Shown one piece after another: positions 19,651 through 30,392 of a stretch of 64,000 nucleotides of DNA. A program made the translations under genes and the position numbers. Under the pieces are notes generated by a model. That model did not search any database, was not told the DNA's origin, and saw only the letters and a list, made by a program, of their open reading frames with translations. The DNA is taken from positions 62,001 through 126,000 of the forward strand of contig JANQJK010000010.1 in NCBI GenBank assembly GCA_028281665.1, given 5' to 3'. Within the stretch, counting starts at the first letter, position 1; each line of letters starts with the position of its first letter. Origin of the DNA: Hyphococcus sp. Its GTDB lineage: Bacteria > Pseudomonadota > Alphaproteobacteria > Caulobacterales > Parvularculaceae.

Positions 19651-20670
19651 CTATTGCGTCGGCGGATCCTGAAACATGTCGGGCGTGAATTCGAATGTGG
19701 CCGACGGCGCGCCGCCTACATCCACGCGGCGGAACAGCGCTTCGTCGAGATCCTGCTCATTGCAGCTCAGTTCGTTTTCCGCGCTGAACATGACCGCATT
19801 AACGCAAAACGACGTATCGCCGCCGGCCAGACGTTTTTCAATGGCGCCGGATTCAACTGCGCCGTATACGAAGTAATGATCGCGCTCAAGCTCGCCCTTC
19901 AGGATTTTCGAGCAGCCGCCCGGTTCGAGCTTCCACCAGCCTCTTGAAATGTAGCGTTCGTCGTCCTGCGGTTCGGCGATCGCCGCCCAGACGGAATCAT
20001 TGGTTTTGTTGCAGTAGAAAAAGCCGAGCTTGGCTTCGCGCGCATTGGCGTCCTCGATCAGCGCGTCGATCAATTCATCGTCGATGCTGTTTGCATCGGT
20101 AAGGCCCTTCTGCCGGCGATAGGACGCAAGGGCCCGCTGGGTCGACCGGCCCATGGCGCCGTCGATCCGGCTGACGTCCTTGCCGACATCCTGCAGGAGC
20201 CGCTGCACGCCGGCGACCTCCGCGGAGTAAACGGTAAAATTGCTGGCCTCGGTGAAATCCGTCTGCCAGTTTCCGCCGGCCGCCTCCGTTACGTCCACGT
20301 CGAAGAATTTGCGTTGGCTTAACGGATCGCCGCGGCAGACCTCCTGGTTGCGGAGGTTGAAAAAGCCGTAATTCTCAACGCATAACGGCGTCTCGCCGGA
20401 CCATGTCCGCAGCGGGCCGCGATGGCCGGCAATGGCCTCGGCGTAGACGAAATAGCGGCCGGGATTGGTCCGCTCGGTCAGCACCACCTTGCACTGGCCG
20501 GGCCGCAGGCGCCACCAGCCCCGCGTCGCCAGCCGATCGCCGTCCACATAGCCGATCGCGGCGGAAAGCGCGTAGCTCGATTTGTTGCAAAGGCTGTATT
20601 TCGCTTCCGCCCGCCCGGCGCCCACAATGCCGGAACAGGCGAGAATGGCGAAAAACAAAAATAAACGCAT
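19651..20670 (-). CDS. Secreted protein with two DUF1036 domains
   Basis: A 339-residue exported protein with a signal peptide (MRLFLFFAILACSGIVGAG, with an A-x-A-like site near residue 22). Two DUF1036 domains are visible: residues ~24-125 (YSLCNKSSYALSAAIGY, RGWWRLRPGQC, YFVYAEA) and ~215-325 (FFYCNKTNDSVWAAIAE, RGWWKLEPGGC, YFVYGAV). Between them lies a ~60-residue segment (GVQRLLQDVGKDVSRIDGAM, then RSTQRALASYRRQKGL) resembling a peptidoglycan-binding PG_binding_1 repeat. The function of DUF1036 is unknown; the linker suggests a cell-wall location. It is divergent from priA. Confidence 0.82.
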   Translation of the reverse strand: MRLFLFFAILACSGIVGAGRAEAKYSLCNKSSYALSAAIGYVDGDRLATRGWWRLRPGQCKVVLTERTNPGRYFVYAEAIAGHRGPLRTWSGETPLCVENYGFFNLRNQEVCRGDPLSQRKFFDVDVTEAAGGNWQTDFTEASNFTVYSAEVAGVQRLLQDVGKDVSRIDGAMGRSTQRALASYRRQKGLTDANSIDDELIDALIEDANAREAKLGFFYCNKTNDSVWAAIAEPQDDERYISRGWWKLEPGGCSKILKGELERDHYFVYGAVESGAIEKRLAGGDTSFCVNAVMFSAENELSCNEQDLDEALFRRVDVGGAPSATFEFTPDMFQDPPTQ

Positions 20671-20747
20671 TGCGATTGCACCGGCGGCTGATCAAAACAA
20701 TGCGCGGTAATTCACTCGAAACGGGTCACCGGATCAAGCGCGGGCGC

Positions 20748-22955
20748 ATGAATTCGCCAATGAAATTCGATTTTTCGGAGAAGCCGGCGGTGCAGCGCGT
20801 CAAAGTGTTGTTTCCGTTGCCGCTTTTCAAAGCATATGACTATCTGGCGCCGACGGAGGATGCGCCGGCGCCCGGGTCTTTCGTGCGGGCGCCGTTCGGT
20901 CCGCGCGAAATCGTCGGCGTCGTCTGGCCGGAGCCGGCGGACGCCTCCGTGCCTGTGGAGAAACTGAAGGCGATTGCCGACGTCATCGATGCGCCGCCGC
21001 TGGCGGCCGGCATGGTGGACTTTATCGCCTGGGCAGCCCGCTACACGATGTTTCCGGCAGGCTCGGTCCTGCGCATGACCATGCGGTCGGGAGACGGGCT
21101 TTCAGCCCCAAGGGCGCAGACCGGCTATGTGCGAACGGGCGATGCGCCGGCGCGGCTGACGCCGCAGCGCCAGAGCGTGCTGGACGCCGCAGGCGCCGAT
21201 CCGCGGACGGCCGCCGATCTCGCCGCCGCCGCCGGCGTCAGCGACGGCGTTGTGCGCGGTCTTTCCAGGGCCGGGGCGTTGCGGGCCGTCGAGATCGACC
21301 CCGATCCGCCTTTTGACCCGCCGGACCTCGACGCCAACGGGCCGGATCTTTCGGAAGACCAGCAATATGCGGCGGACGGTTTGACGGCGCCGATCCGCGA
21401 GGGGCGCCATCAAGCGCTGTTGATCGACGGCGTCACCGGCTCCGGCAAGACGGAGGTCTATCTCGAAGCCGTTGCGGCGGCGCTGGCGCGCGATGAGACG
21501 GTGCAGGCGCTTATCCTGATCCCGGAAATAGCGTTGACGGCGCCGTTCCTGAAGCGCGTGGAGGAGCGCTTTAACGCCGCGCCCGCGCCCTGGCATTCCG
21601 AAATGACGTCGGCGGCGCGCCGCCGCACCTGGCGGCGGGTTGCAGAAGGGCAGGCGCGACTGGTTGTCGGGGCGCGCTCGGCCCTCTTTCTGCCCTTTCC
21701 AAATCTGAAACTCATCGTCGTCGATGAGGAACATGACGGCGCATACAAGCAGGAAGACGGCGTCATCTATCACGCCCGCGATCTGGCGGTCGCCCGGGGC
21801 GCCAGGGCCGGCTTTCCCGTCATTCTGGCGTCGGCGACGCCGTCCCTGGAGTCGGTGGTCAACATCGATGAGGGTCGTTACGGCGCTGTCGGCCTGCCGT
21901 CGCGTTTTGCCGATGCGGCCATGCCGGACATCGGTCTTGTGGATATGCGCGAGGATCCGCCGGAAGCGGGCGCATGGCTGTCGCCCTCTCTTGTTGCGGA
22001 GGTAAACGCTAATCTTTCCGCAGGCGAACAATCTCTGCTTTTTCTGAACCGTCGCGGTTACGCGCCCCTGACCTTGTGCCGCCGCTGCGGTCACAAGATG
22101 ACGGCGCCGGACTCCGACACCATGCTGGTCGAGCATCGCTTCGAGAACCGGCTCGTCTGCCATCACACGGGTTTCTCCATGGAAAAGCCCGAGGCCTGCC
22201 CCAACTGCAACGCGGTCGGATCGCTCAGCCCGTGCGGGCCGGGGATCGAGCGCGTCGCGGAGGAAGCGCGGGAGCGATGGCCCGACGCGGCGATCGGCGT
22301 TCTGTCTTCAGACACGGCGCCGGGCGCGCGCGCCGTTCGCGAAATCCTCGCATCCATGGGCGACGGCGAAATCGATATTCTGATCGCGACGCAAATCGCC
22401 GCGAAAGGACACCATTTTCCGGACCTGACGCTCGTCGGCGTCGTTGATGCGGATCTTGGTCTTGCGGGCGGCGATCTCAGAGCCGCGGAACGCACCTACC
22501 AGTTGCTGGCGCAGGTAACGGGCCGCGCCGGGCGCGCCGAAAAGCCGGGCCGGGCGCTCCTCCAGACATATCAGCCGGACGCCGCAGTGTTTCAGGCTTT
22601 GAAAAACTGCGACCGCAACGCCTTTCTGGCGGCGGAGGCGGAGGGGCGAAAACGCGCGGGCTTCCCGCCTTACGGGCGTCTGGCGGCGATCCTTCTGCGA
22701 GGGCGAAACGAGCCGGCGCTCCATGACGCCGCGAGGGCCCTGCGCGCCGCGGCGCCCGCCGGCGACGGGATTGAGGTGCTTGGTCCGGCGCGTGCGCCAA
22801 TCTACCGGCTTCGCGGCGAGGCGCGCATGCGCTTCCTCGTGAAGGCGCGCCGGGACGTGAGCATCCAGGCTTACCTGGACGACTGGTTGCCAAAGGTGAA
22901 GATGCCCGCATCGGTCCGCCGGGTTGTCGACATTGATCCTTATTCTTTTTTGTAA
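20748..22955 (+). CDS. priA: Primosomal protein N' (replication restart helicase)
   Basis: PriA is the SF2 helicase that reloads the replisome at stalled forks. The 735-residue product has the 3'-DNA-binding domain (VKVLFPLPLFKAYDYLAP), Walker A GVTGSGKTEVYL near residue 225, DEEHDGAYKQ (motif II), SATPSLES and helicase motifs to GRAGRAEKPG. The zinc-binding region near 440-495 holds CRRCGHK, CHHTG and CPNC. ATG at 20748 gives MNSPMKFDFSE; ATG at 20760 is equally possible, while the frame open back to 20403 is shadow. It lies upstream of atpHAGDC, a common alphaproteobacterial order, with one extra gene between. Confidence 0.95.
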   Translation: MNSPMKFDFSEKPAVQRVKVLFPLPLFKAYDYLAPTEDAPAPGSFVRAPFGPREIVGVVWPEPADASVPVEKLKAIADVIDAPPLAAGMVDFIAWAARYTMFPAGSVLRMTMRSGDGLSAPRAQTGYVRTGDAPARLTPQRQSVLDAAGADPRTAADLAAAAGVSDGVVRGLSRAGALRAVEIDPDPPFDPPDLDANGPDLSEDQQYAADGLTAPIREGRHQALLIDGVTGSGKTEVYLEAVAAALARDETVQALILIPEIALTAPFLKRVEERFNAAPAPWHSEMTSAARRRTWRRVAEGQARLVVGARSALFLPFPNLKLIVVDEEHDGAYKQEDGVIYHARDLAVARGARAGFPVILASATPSLESVVNIDEGRYGAVGLPSRFADAAMPDIGLVDMREDPPEAGAWLSPSLVAEVNANLSAGEQSLLFLNRRGYAPLTLCRRCGHKMTAPDSDTMLVEHRFENRLVCHHTGFSMEKPEACPNCNAVGSLSPCGPGIERVAEEARERWPDAAIGVLSSDTAPGARAVREILASMGDGEIDILIATQIAAKGHHFPDLTLVGVVDADLGLAGGDLRAAERTYQLLAQVTGRAGRAEKPGRALLQTYQPDAAVFQALKNCDRNAFLAAEAEGRKRAGFPPYGRLAAILLRGRNEPALHDAARALRAAAPAGDGIEVLGPARAPIYRLRGEARMRFLVKARRDVSIQAYLDDWLPKVKMPASVRRVVDIDPYSFL

Positions 22956-23017
22956 ATCATAGTATCGTCATCGAAGCGGCCGATCTCGCTGGGGAGGACG
23001 ACAGCAGGGGGAGTGAA

Positions 23018-23599
23018 ATGATCAGCACACGGCGCGTAACTTCATTTGTGCGTATGCAGGCCGCGGGCCTGGCTTCCCTCGCCTTTGCAACGGCGGCGCA
23101 CGCCGAGAGCGTCATCACTGAAATCCGCGGCGGCGTTGTCGCCCAGGGGTGGGGCGGACAGGGCGTCGACAAGGAACAGGGCGCCGCGGTCAACGGCGAA
23201 ATCGTTTTTCAGTCGCCGGAGTTTCTGTCCATCGTGCTGGCGCCGCGCCCGGTTCTCGGCGCAACCATCGCCTTTGATTCCGACGCCACCAGCCAGATTT
23301 ATGCAGGGCTCGACTGGCGCTTCGATCTGACCGACCGCTTTTACGTGAATGGCGGCGTGGGCGGCGCCCTGCATAATGGCGAAACGGATCCATTCGATCC
23401 CGCAATCGACACGGGGCGCCAGAACCACACCGTGTTCCTTGGCTGCCGGGCCCTCTTCCGGCTGTCGGCGGAAGTCGGCTACCGGGTGACCGAGCGCCTC
23501 AACGCGTCGGTCTACTGGGCGCATCTGTCAAACGCGAACCTTTGCACCCCCAACGAAGGGCTGGACAATCTGGGCGTCCGGCTTGGCTGGGAATTCTGA
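23018..23599 (+). CDS. PagL-like lipid A deacylase / acyloxyacyl hydrolase, outer membrane
   Basis: A 193-residue protein with a signal peptide (cleavage likely after AHA near residue 29) and an eight-stranded beta-barrel pattern ending in a terminal Phe (LGVRLGWEF), as in outer-membrane proteins. The C-terminal block WAHLSNANLCTPNEGLDNLG holds the His-x-Ser and downstream Glu expected of the PagL catalytic triad. PagL removes the 3-O-acyl chain of lipid A and changes envelope immunogenicity and permeability. A GGGGGAG ribosome binding site precedes ATG 23018. It sits between priA and atpH, unrelated to either. Confidence 0.78.
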   Translation: MISTRRVTSFVRMQAAGLASLAFATAAHAESVITEIRGGVVAQGWGGQGVDKEQGAAVNGEIVFQSPEFLSIVLAPRPVLGATIAFDSDATSQIYAGLDWRFDLTDRFYVNGGVGGALHNGETDPFDPAIDTGRQNHTVFLGCRALFRLSAEVGYRVTERLNASVYWAHLSNANLCTPNEGLDNLGVRLGWEF

Positions 23600-23829
23600 C
23601 CGAACGACGCGTCCGCCGCCTTACGCAGGCAAATGTAAGCGCGCCAGCCATTCCGCCGCACCGCAGCATTATTGCGTCGCTTTAAGGGCCGTGCTACCGC
23701 TCGCGGCGCTCTCGCGCAGAGGGCCGGCGACGCGCGTCCTGCCGCCGCATTTTGCTAGTGATTTCAAGGATTTAGGCGGCCGCCATCAAAGCGGACGCCG
23801 TTTCCGACAGGGATGAGGAGCAGCTCTAC

Positions 23830-24402
23830 GTGTCCAGCGAAAACGCGTCAGGCGACTTCGTATCGACGACCGGCGCCGCGGGCCGCTACGCCGAGGCGCT
23901 ATTTGATCTGGCGCGCGACGAGGGCAAGGCCGATGCGGTCGAAGCCGAGCTGAAGGGTCTCCTGGCCGCGATCAACGGCTCGGCGGACCTCAAGGATTTC
24001 CTGAAAAGCCCTGTCTATGACCGCGCCGACCAGCTGGCCGCGATCACCGCGATTGCCGAACAGGCCGGCCTGTCGCCGATTTCGCAGAATTTTCTGAAGC
24101 TTGTCGCCTCCAATCGCCGGCTTTTCGCGCTGCCGTCCATGATCGGCGCTTTTCTGGCGAAAGCGGCTGAGGCGCGCGGAGAGGTCTCCGCCAGCGCCGT
24201 TTCCGCCGCGCCCATGAATGACGAGCAGATCAAGTCGATCCGTATGGAAATCGAATCCATGGTCGGCAAGGCGGTCAATCTCGAAACCCGCGTTGATCCC
24301 GATCTGCTTGGCGGGCTGATCGTTAAGGTCGGCTCGAAGATGATCGACTCATCGCTTCGAACAAAACTCAACAAACTTAAAACCGTGATGAAAGAGGCTT
24401 AA
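23830..24402 (+). CDS. atpH: ATP synthase F1 subunit delta
   Basis: The delta subunit is the peripheral-stalk connector that holds F1 to the F0 b subunits. The 190-residue product has the N-terminal helical bundle ([21 protein letters not shown]) and the C-terminal signature [25 protein letters not shown]. The start is GTG at 23830, with GAGGAG about 9 bases upstream. The preceding 230 bases (23600-23829) hold no gene and probably the operon promoter, which I could not identify with confidence. First gene of atpHAGDC, 4 bases before atpA. Confidence 0.96.
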   Translation: MSSENASGDFVSTTGAAGRYAEALFDLARDEGKADAVEAELKGLLAAINGSADLKDFLKSPVYDRADQLAAITAIAEQAGLSPISQNFLKLVASNRRLFALPSMIGAFLAKAAEARGEVSASAVSAAPMNDEQIKSIRMEIESMVGKAVNLETRVDPDLLGGLIVKVGSKMIDSSLRTKLNKLKTVMKEA

Positions 24403-24406
24403 AGCA

Positions 24407-25936
24407 ATGGACCTCAATGCGTCGGAAATTTCCTCCATCCTGAAGCAGCAGATCAAGGATTTCGGCAAGGACGCCGAAGTCTCCGAAATCGGTCAGGTGC
24501 TTTCCGTCGGCGACGGCATCGCGCGCATTTACGGCCTCGACAATGTTCAGGCCGGCGAGATGGTCGAGTTCGCCAACGGCGTTAAAGGCATGGCGCTGAA
24601 CCTTGAAGCGGACAATGTCGGCGTCGTGATCTTCGGCGAAGACCGGGAGATCAAGGAAGGCGACACCGTCAAGCGTACGCAGGCGATCGTTGACGTGCCG
24701 GTGGGCAAAGGCCTGCTCGGCCGCGTCGTAGATCCGCTCGGCAACCCGATTGACGGCAAGGGTCCGATCGAGGCGACGGAAAGACGGGTTGTGGACGTGA
24801 AAGCGCCGGGCATCCTGCCGCGTAAATCCGTGCACGAACCGATGCAGACTGGCATCAAGGCCGTGGACGCCATGATCCCCATCGGCCGCGGCCAGCGCGA
24901 ACTCGTCATCGGCGACCGCCAGACCGGCAAGACGGCGATCTGCGTTGACGCCATTCTTAACCAGAAAGACGTCAACGCTTCGGACGATGAATCGAAGAAA
25001 CTCTATTGCGTCTATGTGGCCATCGGTCAGAAGCGCTCCACCGTTGCGCAGATCGTCAAGACGCTCGAAGACAATGGCGCCATGGAATACTCCATCGTCG
25101 TCGCGGCGACGGCGTCAGAGCCGGCGCCGCTTCAGTTCCTCGCGCCTTTCGCCGGCTGCGCCATGGGCGAATATTTCCGCGACAACGGCATGCACTCACT
25201 GATCATCTATGATGATCTCTCAAAACAGGCTGTGGCTTACCGCCAGATGTCGCTGCTCCTTCGTCGTCCGCCGGGCCGCGAAGCTTATCCGGGCGACGTT
25301 TTCTATCTGCACTCCCGTTTGCTTGAGCGCGCGGCGAAGCTGAACGAAGACAATGGCGCGGGCTCGCTGACGGCGCTGCCCATCATTGAGACCCAGGCGA
25401 ACGACGTGTCGGCCTACATTCCGACCAATGTGATCTCGATCACCGACGGCCAGATCTTCCTCGAAACCGACCTCTTCTTCCAGGGCATTCGCCCGGCGGT
25501 GAACGTTGGTCTGTCGGTTTCCCGGGTTGGCTCGGCCGCGCAGGTCAAAGCCATGAAGCAGGTCGCCGGCAAGATTAAGGGTGAGCTCGCTCAGTACCGG
25601 GAGCTTGCGGCGTTTGCCCAGTTCGGTTCCGACCTTGATGCAACGACGCAGCGCATCCTGAACCGCGGCGACCGCCTCACGGAACTCATGAAGCAGGGCC
25701 AGTACTCGCCGCTTCAGGTCGAGGAGCAGGTTTGCGTTATTTACGCCGGCACGCAGGGTTATCTTGATGGCGTCGACAAGAACCAGGTCGGCCACTTTGA
25801 GCGCGAATGGCTTCGCAAACTCCACGCTGATCATTCGGAGATCCTGAAGGCGATCCGCGAAACCGGCAAGCTGGATGATGACATGGAAGCGAAACTCAAA
25901 GACGCGTTAGACGCGTTCACAAAGAGCTTTGCGTAA
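24407..25936 (+). CDS. atpA: ATP synthase F1 subunit alpha
   Basis: The alpha subunit is the regulatory nucleotide-binding subunit of the F1 hexamer. The 509-residue product has the P-loop [10 protein letters not shown] near residue 170, the ATP synthase signature region with [17 protein letters not shown] near 364-380, and the start [19 protein letters not shown] typical of alphaproteobacteria. It follows atpH by 4 bases. The 187-base gap to atpG carries a pair of hairpin repeats, which is unusual inside this tightly coupled operon. Confidence 0.98.
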   Translation: MDLNASEISSILKQQIKDFGKDAEVSEIGQVLSVGDGIARIYGLDNVQAGEMVEFANGVKGMALNLEADNVGVVIFGEDREIKEGDTVKRTQAIVDVPVGKGLLGRVVDPLGNPIDGKGPIEATERRVVDVKAPGILPRKSVHEPMQTGIKAVDAMIPIGRGQRELVIGDRQTGKTAICVDAILNQKDVNASDDESKKLYCVYVAIGQKRSTVAQIVKTLEDNGAMEYSIVVAATASEPAPLQFLAPFAGCAMGEYFRDNGMHSLIIYDDLSKQAVAYRQMSLLLRRPPGREAYPGDVFYLHSRLLERAAKLNEDNGAGSLTALPIIETQANDVSAYIPTNVISITDGQIFLETDLFFQGIRPAVNVGLSVSRVGSAAQVKAMKQVAGKIKGELAQYRELAAFAQFGSDLDATTQRILNRGDRLTELMKQGQYSPLQVEEQVCVIYAGTQGYLDGVDKNQVGHFEREWLRKLHADHSEILKAIRETGKLDDDMEAKLKDALDAFTKSFA

Positions 25937-25960
25937 ATGAAGAACTGGTGCGAGATACTT

Positions 25961-26099
25961 CTTCCCCCGCCTGCGGGGGAAGTGTCCCGAAGGGACGAAG
26001 GGGGTCTGTCGGTGTTACGACAAGTTTCTGAGTTTGCGATGAATACTGTCACCCCCTCCGACCGCTTTGCGGCCACCTCCCCCGCGAGCGGGGGAGGAG
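25961..26099. repeat. Inverted pair of REP-like elements between atpA and atpG
   Basis: Copy 1 (25961-26006) contains CTTCCCCCGC-CT-GCGGGGGAAG, then GTCCC-GAA-GGGAC and GAAGGGGGT. Copy 2 (26049-26099) is the same element reversed: ACCCCCTCC, CCGC-TTT-GCGG and CCTCCCCCGC-GA-GCGGGGGAGG. This is the CTCCCCCGC...GGGGGAGGTG family seen dispersed in many alphaproteobacteria. As a face-to-face pair it could fold into one long structure in the operon mRNA. Confidence 0.8.
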
Positions 26100-26123
26100 A
26101 AGCGCACGCATAGAGGATAGCGA

Positions 26124-27005
26124 ATGCCCTCTCTTAAGGACCTCAAAAACCGGATCTCGTCGGTTAAGTCGACCCAGAAGATCACCAAGGCAAAGCAGAT
26201 GGTCGCCGCGGCGAAGCTGCGCCGGGCCGAGGAACGCGCCAAGGAAGCCCGCCCCTATACGCAGCGGATGGAGGCGGTGCTCGCCAATCTCGCTTCTTTG
26301 GCGGAAGGCAATCCGAACGCGCCGCAATTGCTCGCCGGAACTGGCAAGGATGAAACTCATCTCCTGATCGTGGCGACGGCGGACAAGGGCCTCTGCGGGG
26401 GCTTTAACTCGTCTATTGTACGTCTTGCCCGCGAGCGCATCACAAAGCTTCAGGGCGAAGGCAAGAAGGTCAAGATCGTCGCCGTCGGCCGCAAGGCGGA
26501 CGACATGCTGAAGCGGATTTATGGGGACCTCATCGTCTGGAAGACGAACTTCATGGAAGTGCGCCAGATCGGTTTCGGCGAGGCCCATGACATCGCAGGC
26601 GAAGTGTTGAAGCGCTTCGATGGCGAAGAGTTCGACGTTGCGACCCTGTTTTACGGCAAGTTCAAAAACGTCGTGACCCAGGAGCCCACGGCGCAACAGA
26701 TCATTCCCGCCGAAGCGCCGGAAGGGGTCGAGCCGCCGGATCTGAAGGGCGCGGTCTACGAATACGAGCCGGACGAAGAAGACATCCTCCGCGAATTGCT
26801 GCCGCGCTATGTGGCGGTGCAGATTTTCCGCGCATTGCTGGAAAACGTCGCCTCGGAGCAGGCCGCTTCCATGACCGCCATGGACAATGCGACGCGCAAC
26901 GCCGGCGAAATGATCGACCAGCTGACGCTGCAATATAACCGCGCCCGACAGGCGCAGATCACCAAGGAACTGATCGAAATTATCTCCGGCGCTGAGGCGC
27001 TGTGA
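26124..27005 (+). CDS. atpG: ATP synthase F1 subunit gamma
   Basis: The gamma subunit is the rotor shaft inside the alpha3beta3 ring. The 293-residue product has the N-terminal helix [20 protein letters not shown], the Rossmann-like middle ([16 protein letters not shown] near residue 90) and the C-terminal helix with [17 protein letters not shown] and [16 protein letters not shown]. The family signature is complete. A GAGGATAG ribosome binding site precedes ATG 26124. It is flanked on both sides by hairpin repeat pairs. Confidence 0.97.
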   Translation: MPSLKDLKNRISSVKSTQKITKAKQMVAAAKLRRAEERAKEARPYTQRMEAVLANLASLAEGNPNAPQLLAGTGKDETHLLIVATADKGLCGGFNSSIVRLARERITKLQGEGKKVKIVAVGRKADDMLKRIYGDLIVWKTNFMEVRQIGFGEAHDIAGEVLKRFDGEEFDVATLFYGKFKNVVTQEPTAQQIIPAEAPEGVEPPDLKGAVYEYEPDEEDILRELLPRYVAVQIFRALLENVASEQAASMTAMDNATRNAGEMIDQLTLQYNRARQAQITKELIEIISGAEAL

Positions 27006-27013
27006 TGGAATTT

Positions 27014-28632
<1,619 letters not shown>

Positions 28633-28638
28633 CGGGCG

Positions 28639-29034
28639 ATGGCCGATAAACTCAACTTCACCCTCGTTTCGCCGGAGCGCGAGCTGATGTCCCGGGACGT
28701 CGACCAGGTCGATATTCCGGGCTCGGAAGGCTGGATGGGCGTGCTCGCCAATCATTCGCCGTTGATGACGACGCTCGCGCCCGGCATGGTCAGAATCCGC
28801 GATGGTTCGGACGAAAAACGCATTTTCGTCCGGGGCGGCTTTGCGGAGATTTCTCCGACGGGCCTGACGGTACTCGCCGAGGAAGCGATGCCGGCAGAGG
28901 AACTCAACGCGGAAAAAATCGCGCAGGCGATCAAGAACGCTGAGGAAGACGTCGCGGACGCCGAAACGGACGAGAAGAAACTCGCCGCGCAACAGGCGCT
29001 CGATAGTCTGAAAGAACTTCAGGCAGCGTTGTAG
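28639..29034 (+). CDS. atpC: ATP synthase F1 subunit epsilon
   Basis: The epsilon subunit links gamma to the c-ring and inhibits ATP hydrolysis. The 131-residue product has the N-terminal beta-sandwich (NFTLVSPERELMSRDVDQVD, GWMGVLANHSPLMTTL, RIFVRGGFAEISPTG-like) and the C-terminal helical hairpin. It is the last gene of the operon. A GAACTG-GTTT-CAGTTC hairpin lies just after it. Confidence 0.96.
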   Translation: MADKLNFTLVSPERELMSRDVDQVDIPGSEGWMGVLANHSPLMTTLAPGMVRIRDGSDEKRIFVRGGFAEISPTGLTVLAEEAMPAEELNAEKIAQAIKNAEEDVADAETDEKKLAAQQALDSLKELQAAL

Positions 29035-29041
29035 GAATTGG

Positions 29042-29070
29042 GAACTGGTTTCAGTTCTGACTTCTTGTTT
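29042..29070 (+). terminator. Probable weak terminator of the atp operon
   Basis: A 6-bp stem GAACTG-GTTT-CAGTTC at 29042-29057, followed by TGACTTCTTGTTT. The T tract is interrupted, so efficiency is uncertain. It lies in the 38-base gap before the convergent hypothetical gene. Confidence 0.45.
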
Positions 29071-29072
29071 AC

Positions 29073-29531
29073 CTAATCCGCAATCAAGCCCTGGGAATTT
29101 TCTGAACTGCTGGCATTGCGACGATCGTCTTGAGCGTTCATTTTTCTCGCGAGTGTTTCGATATCGCGAAAAATGGTGATTGCCAGAGCTTGATCTGCTT
29201 GCCGTTCTTCCTCTTCAGAAGTTTCTGGCGCAAGCAGCCGCCAAACATCTATCTTGCCGCAAATATCAATAAGAGTAGTGGAGGGGGTCGTTGCCAATAA
29301 TGTTGAGCCAAAAAGAATCTCGTCCCAAATAATGTCGCTAGTGAATGCTAGGTCTGTGTTATGTGGTTCCTGCGCTATGGTTTCGAGAGTTTTGTGGAGA
29401 CTCAGGATCAGCTCGGCGATTGGTTTTGTTGGTGTGGGTTGAGGCTTGCGGCATTGTTTTGCGAGTCGTGACATTTCACGATTCGCCATCGTAAAATCAT
29501 CATCTTTGGTTTGGAGGGCCGAGTTTTTCAT
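29073..29531 (-). CDS. Hypothetical protein in AT-richer islet
   Basis: A 152-residue soluble, acidic protein that I do not recognise. It has no signal peptide or membrane segment. It begins MKNSALQTKDDDFTMANREM, is largely helical in character (LILSLHKTLETIAQEPHN), and ends in a polar low-complexity tail (RRNASSSENSQGLIAD). ATG at 29486 (MANREMSRL) is an alternative start. Its base composition is clearly more AT-rich than the atp operon and its codon use differs, suggesting acquisition. It is convergent with atpC. Confidence 0.6.
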   Translation of the reverse strand: MKNSALQTKDDDFTMANREMSRLAKQCRKPQPTPTKPIAELILSLHKTLETIAQEPHNTDLAFTSDIIWDEILFGSTLLATTPSTTLIDICGKIDVWRLLAPETSEEEERQADQALAITIFRDIETLARKMNAQDDRRNASSSENSQGLIAD

Positions 29532-29918
29532 TTCTCACCTTCGACGACATTGGCATTTTGCATGCTGAACGGGTTACAAACACTGATCAAAATTACTGCG
29601 CATCGTCGGTGGGCGCTATCGTATAAAGCTATAGGTTCAATAAAACCGGTAATTGACCAAATATTCAGAAATAACTTTGTACAAGCCAGTGCTTTTTTGC
29701 TGTGAGGCAGGCGCCTCCCTCCCCTGATTAGGCTAGGCGGTTTTTTAGTCTTCTGTATAGAGAATTTCTACAGCACTCGTCGGGCTGTGATGACGAGTAC
29801 TTGATGTTCGTGCATGCTATTGTGTGCTGCAGTCGGCAGGCATTCAAACGCCTCTCTGCGAATCGCGCGGCAACCAGCATTTATTCAGAGTCCTGATTAC
29901 TTTGTGGCGCAAAGGAAA
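29532..29918. other. AT-rich intergenic stretch without a recognisable gene
   Basis: About 390 bases between the hypothetical gene and the LuxR-type genes. I see no plausible coding region, tRNA or mobile element. A GC-rich patch followed by GGCGGTTTTTTAG near 29738-29748 is terminator-like but its stem is poor. Confidence 0.5.
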
Positions 29919-29971
29919 TTGACAAAATGGTGATTTTAGGTTACATATAAGTTGTATCACGATAGCGTGAT
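29919..29971 (+). promoter_or_regulatory. Sigma70-type promoter with dyad at the start site
   Basis: A perfect -35 TTGACA (29919-29924), a 17-base spacer and TACATA (29942-29947) as -10. ATCACG-ATAG-CGTGAT (29956-29971), a 6-bp inverted repeat, covers the expected start point. It would drive the small helix-turn-helix gene at 30094 with a ~140-base leader. A dyad in this position suits an operator, possibly for one of the two adjacent LuxR-type proteins. Confidence 0.55.
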
Positions 29972-30093
29972 TCGCGCCGTCGCTGGTTGCGGCAGGAGCG
30001 ACGTATAGTTTGGTCATGTGGCCAGCGCATAAATTTTGTTTGTTGTATATAGTTGCCTTGAAGAAGCCGTTTTTTGCTCTCTGTAGGATAATT

Positions 30094-30315
30094 ATGCGCA
30101 TTCTTTCATTGCGTGAAAAAGCGTGTCTTGTCGAAGCGGCGTTTGGCAAAACAGAAAAGGAAACCGCGAGCTGTTTAGGAATAAGCGAGCATACTGTGCA
30201 CGCCTATTTGCGAGGCGCAATTCGCAAGCTTGGCAGTCGAAATAAGGTTCATGCAGTAGTCCGAGCGCTAGTCATGCGTCAAATTTCTATTGAGGAATTT
30301 GCAGGGCAAAATTAG
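30094..30315 (+). CDS. LuxR/GerE-type helix-turn-helix protein lacking a sensor domain
   Basis: A 73-residue protein made almost only of a LuxR-type HTH: LSLREKACLVEAAFGKTEKE, then TASCLGISEHTVHAYLRGAI and KLGSRNKVHAVVRAL. Such stand-alone domains can bind DNA as dimers like GerE, or interfere with a full regulator. ATG at 30094 follows TAGGATAA, a fair ribosome binding site; a TTG-initiated frame from 30010 adds 28 hydrophobic residues with no support. The domain is clearly related to the HTH of the next gene (TEKETA, HAV shared), so one may be a partial duplicate of the other. Confidence 0.75.
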   Translation: MRILSLREKACLVEAAFGKTEKETASCLGISEHTVHAYLRGAIRKLGSRNKVHAVVRALVMRQISIEEFAGQN

Positions 30316-30392
30316 ATGCCGGCTAATTTGAAATAAGCAGTGCTAGGCGTTTAGAGCAGGTTTGACTCACGCTTACAGCGAGAATCTAAAAA

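Noticed and set aside
29620-29650. tRNA T-loop-like GGTTCAATAAAACC
   Set aside because: No matching acceptor, D or anticodon stems can be drawn around it.
30010-30093. Longer TTG-started form of the small HTH protein
   Set aside because: The added hydrophobic residues match no family, and ATG 30094 has a better ribosome binding site.
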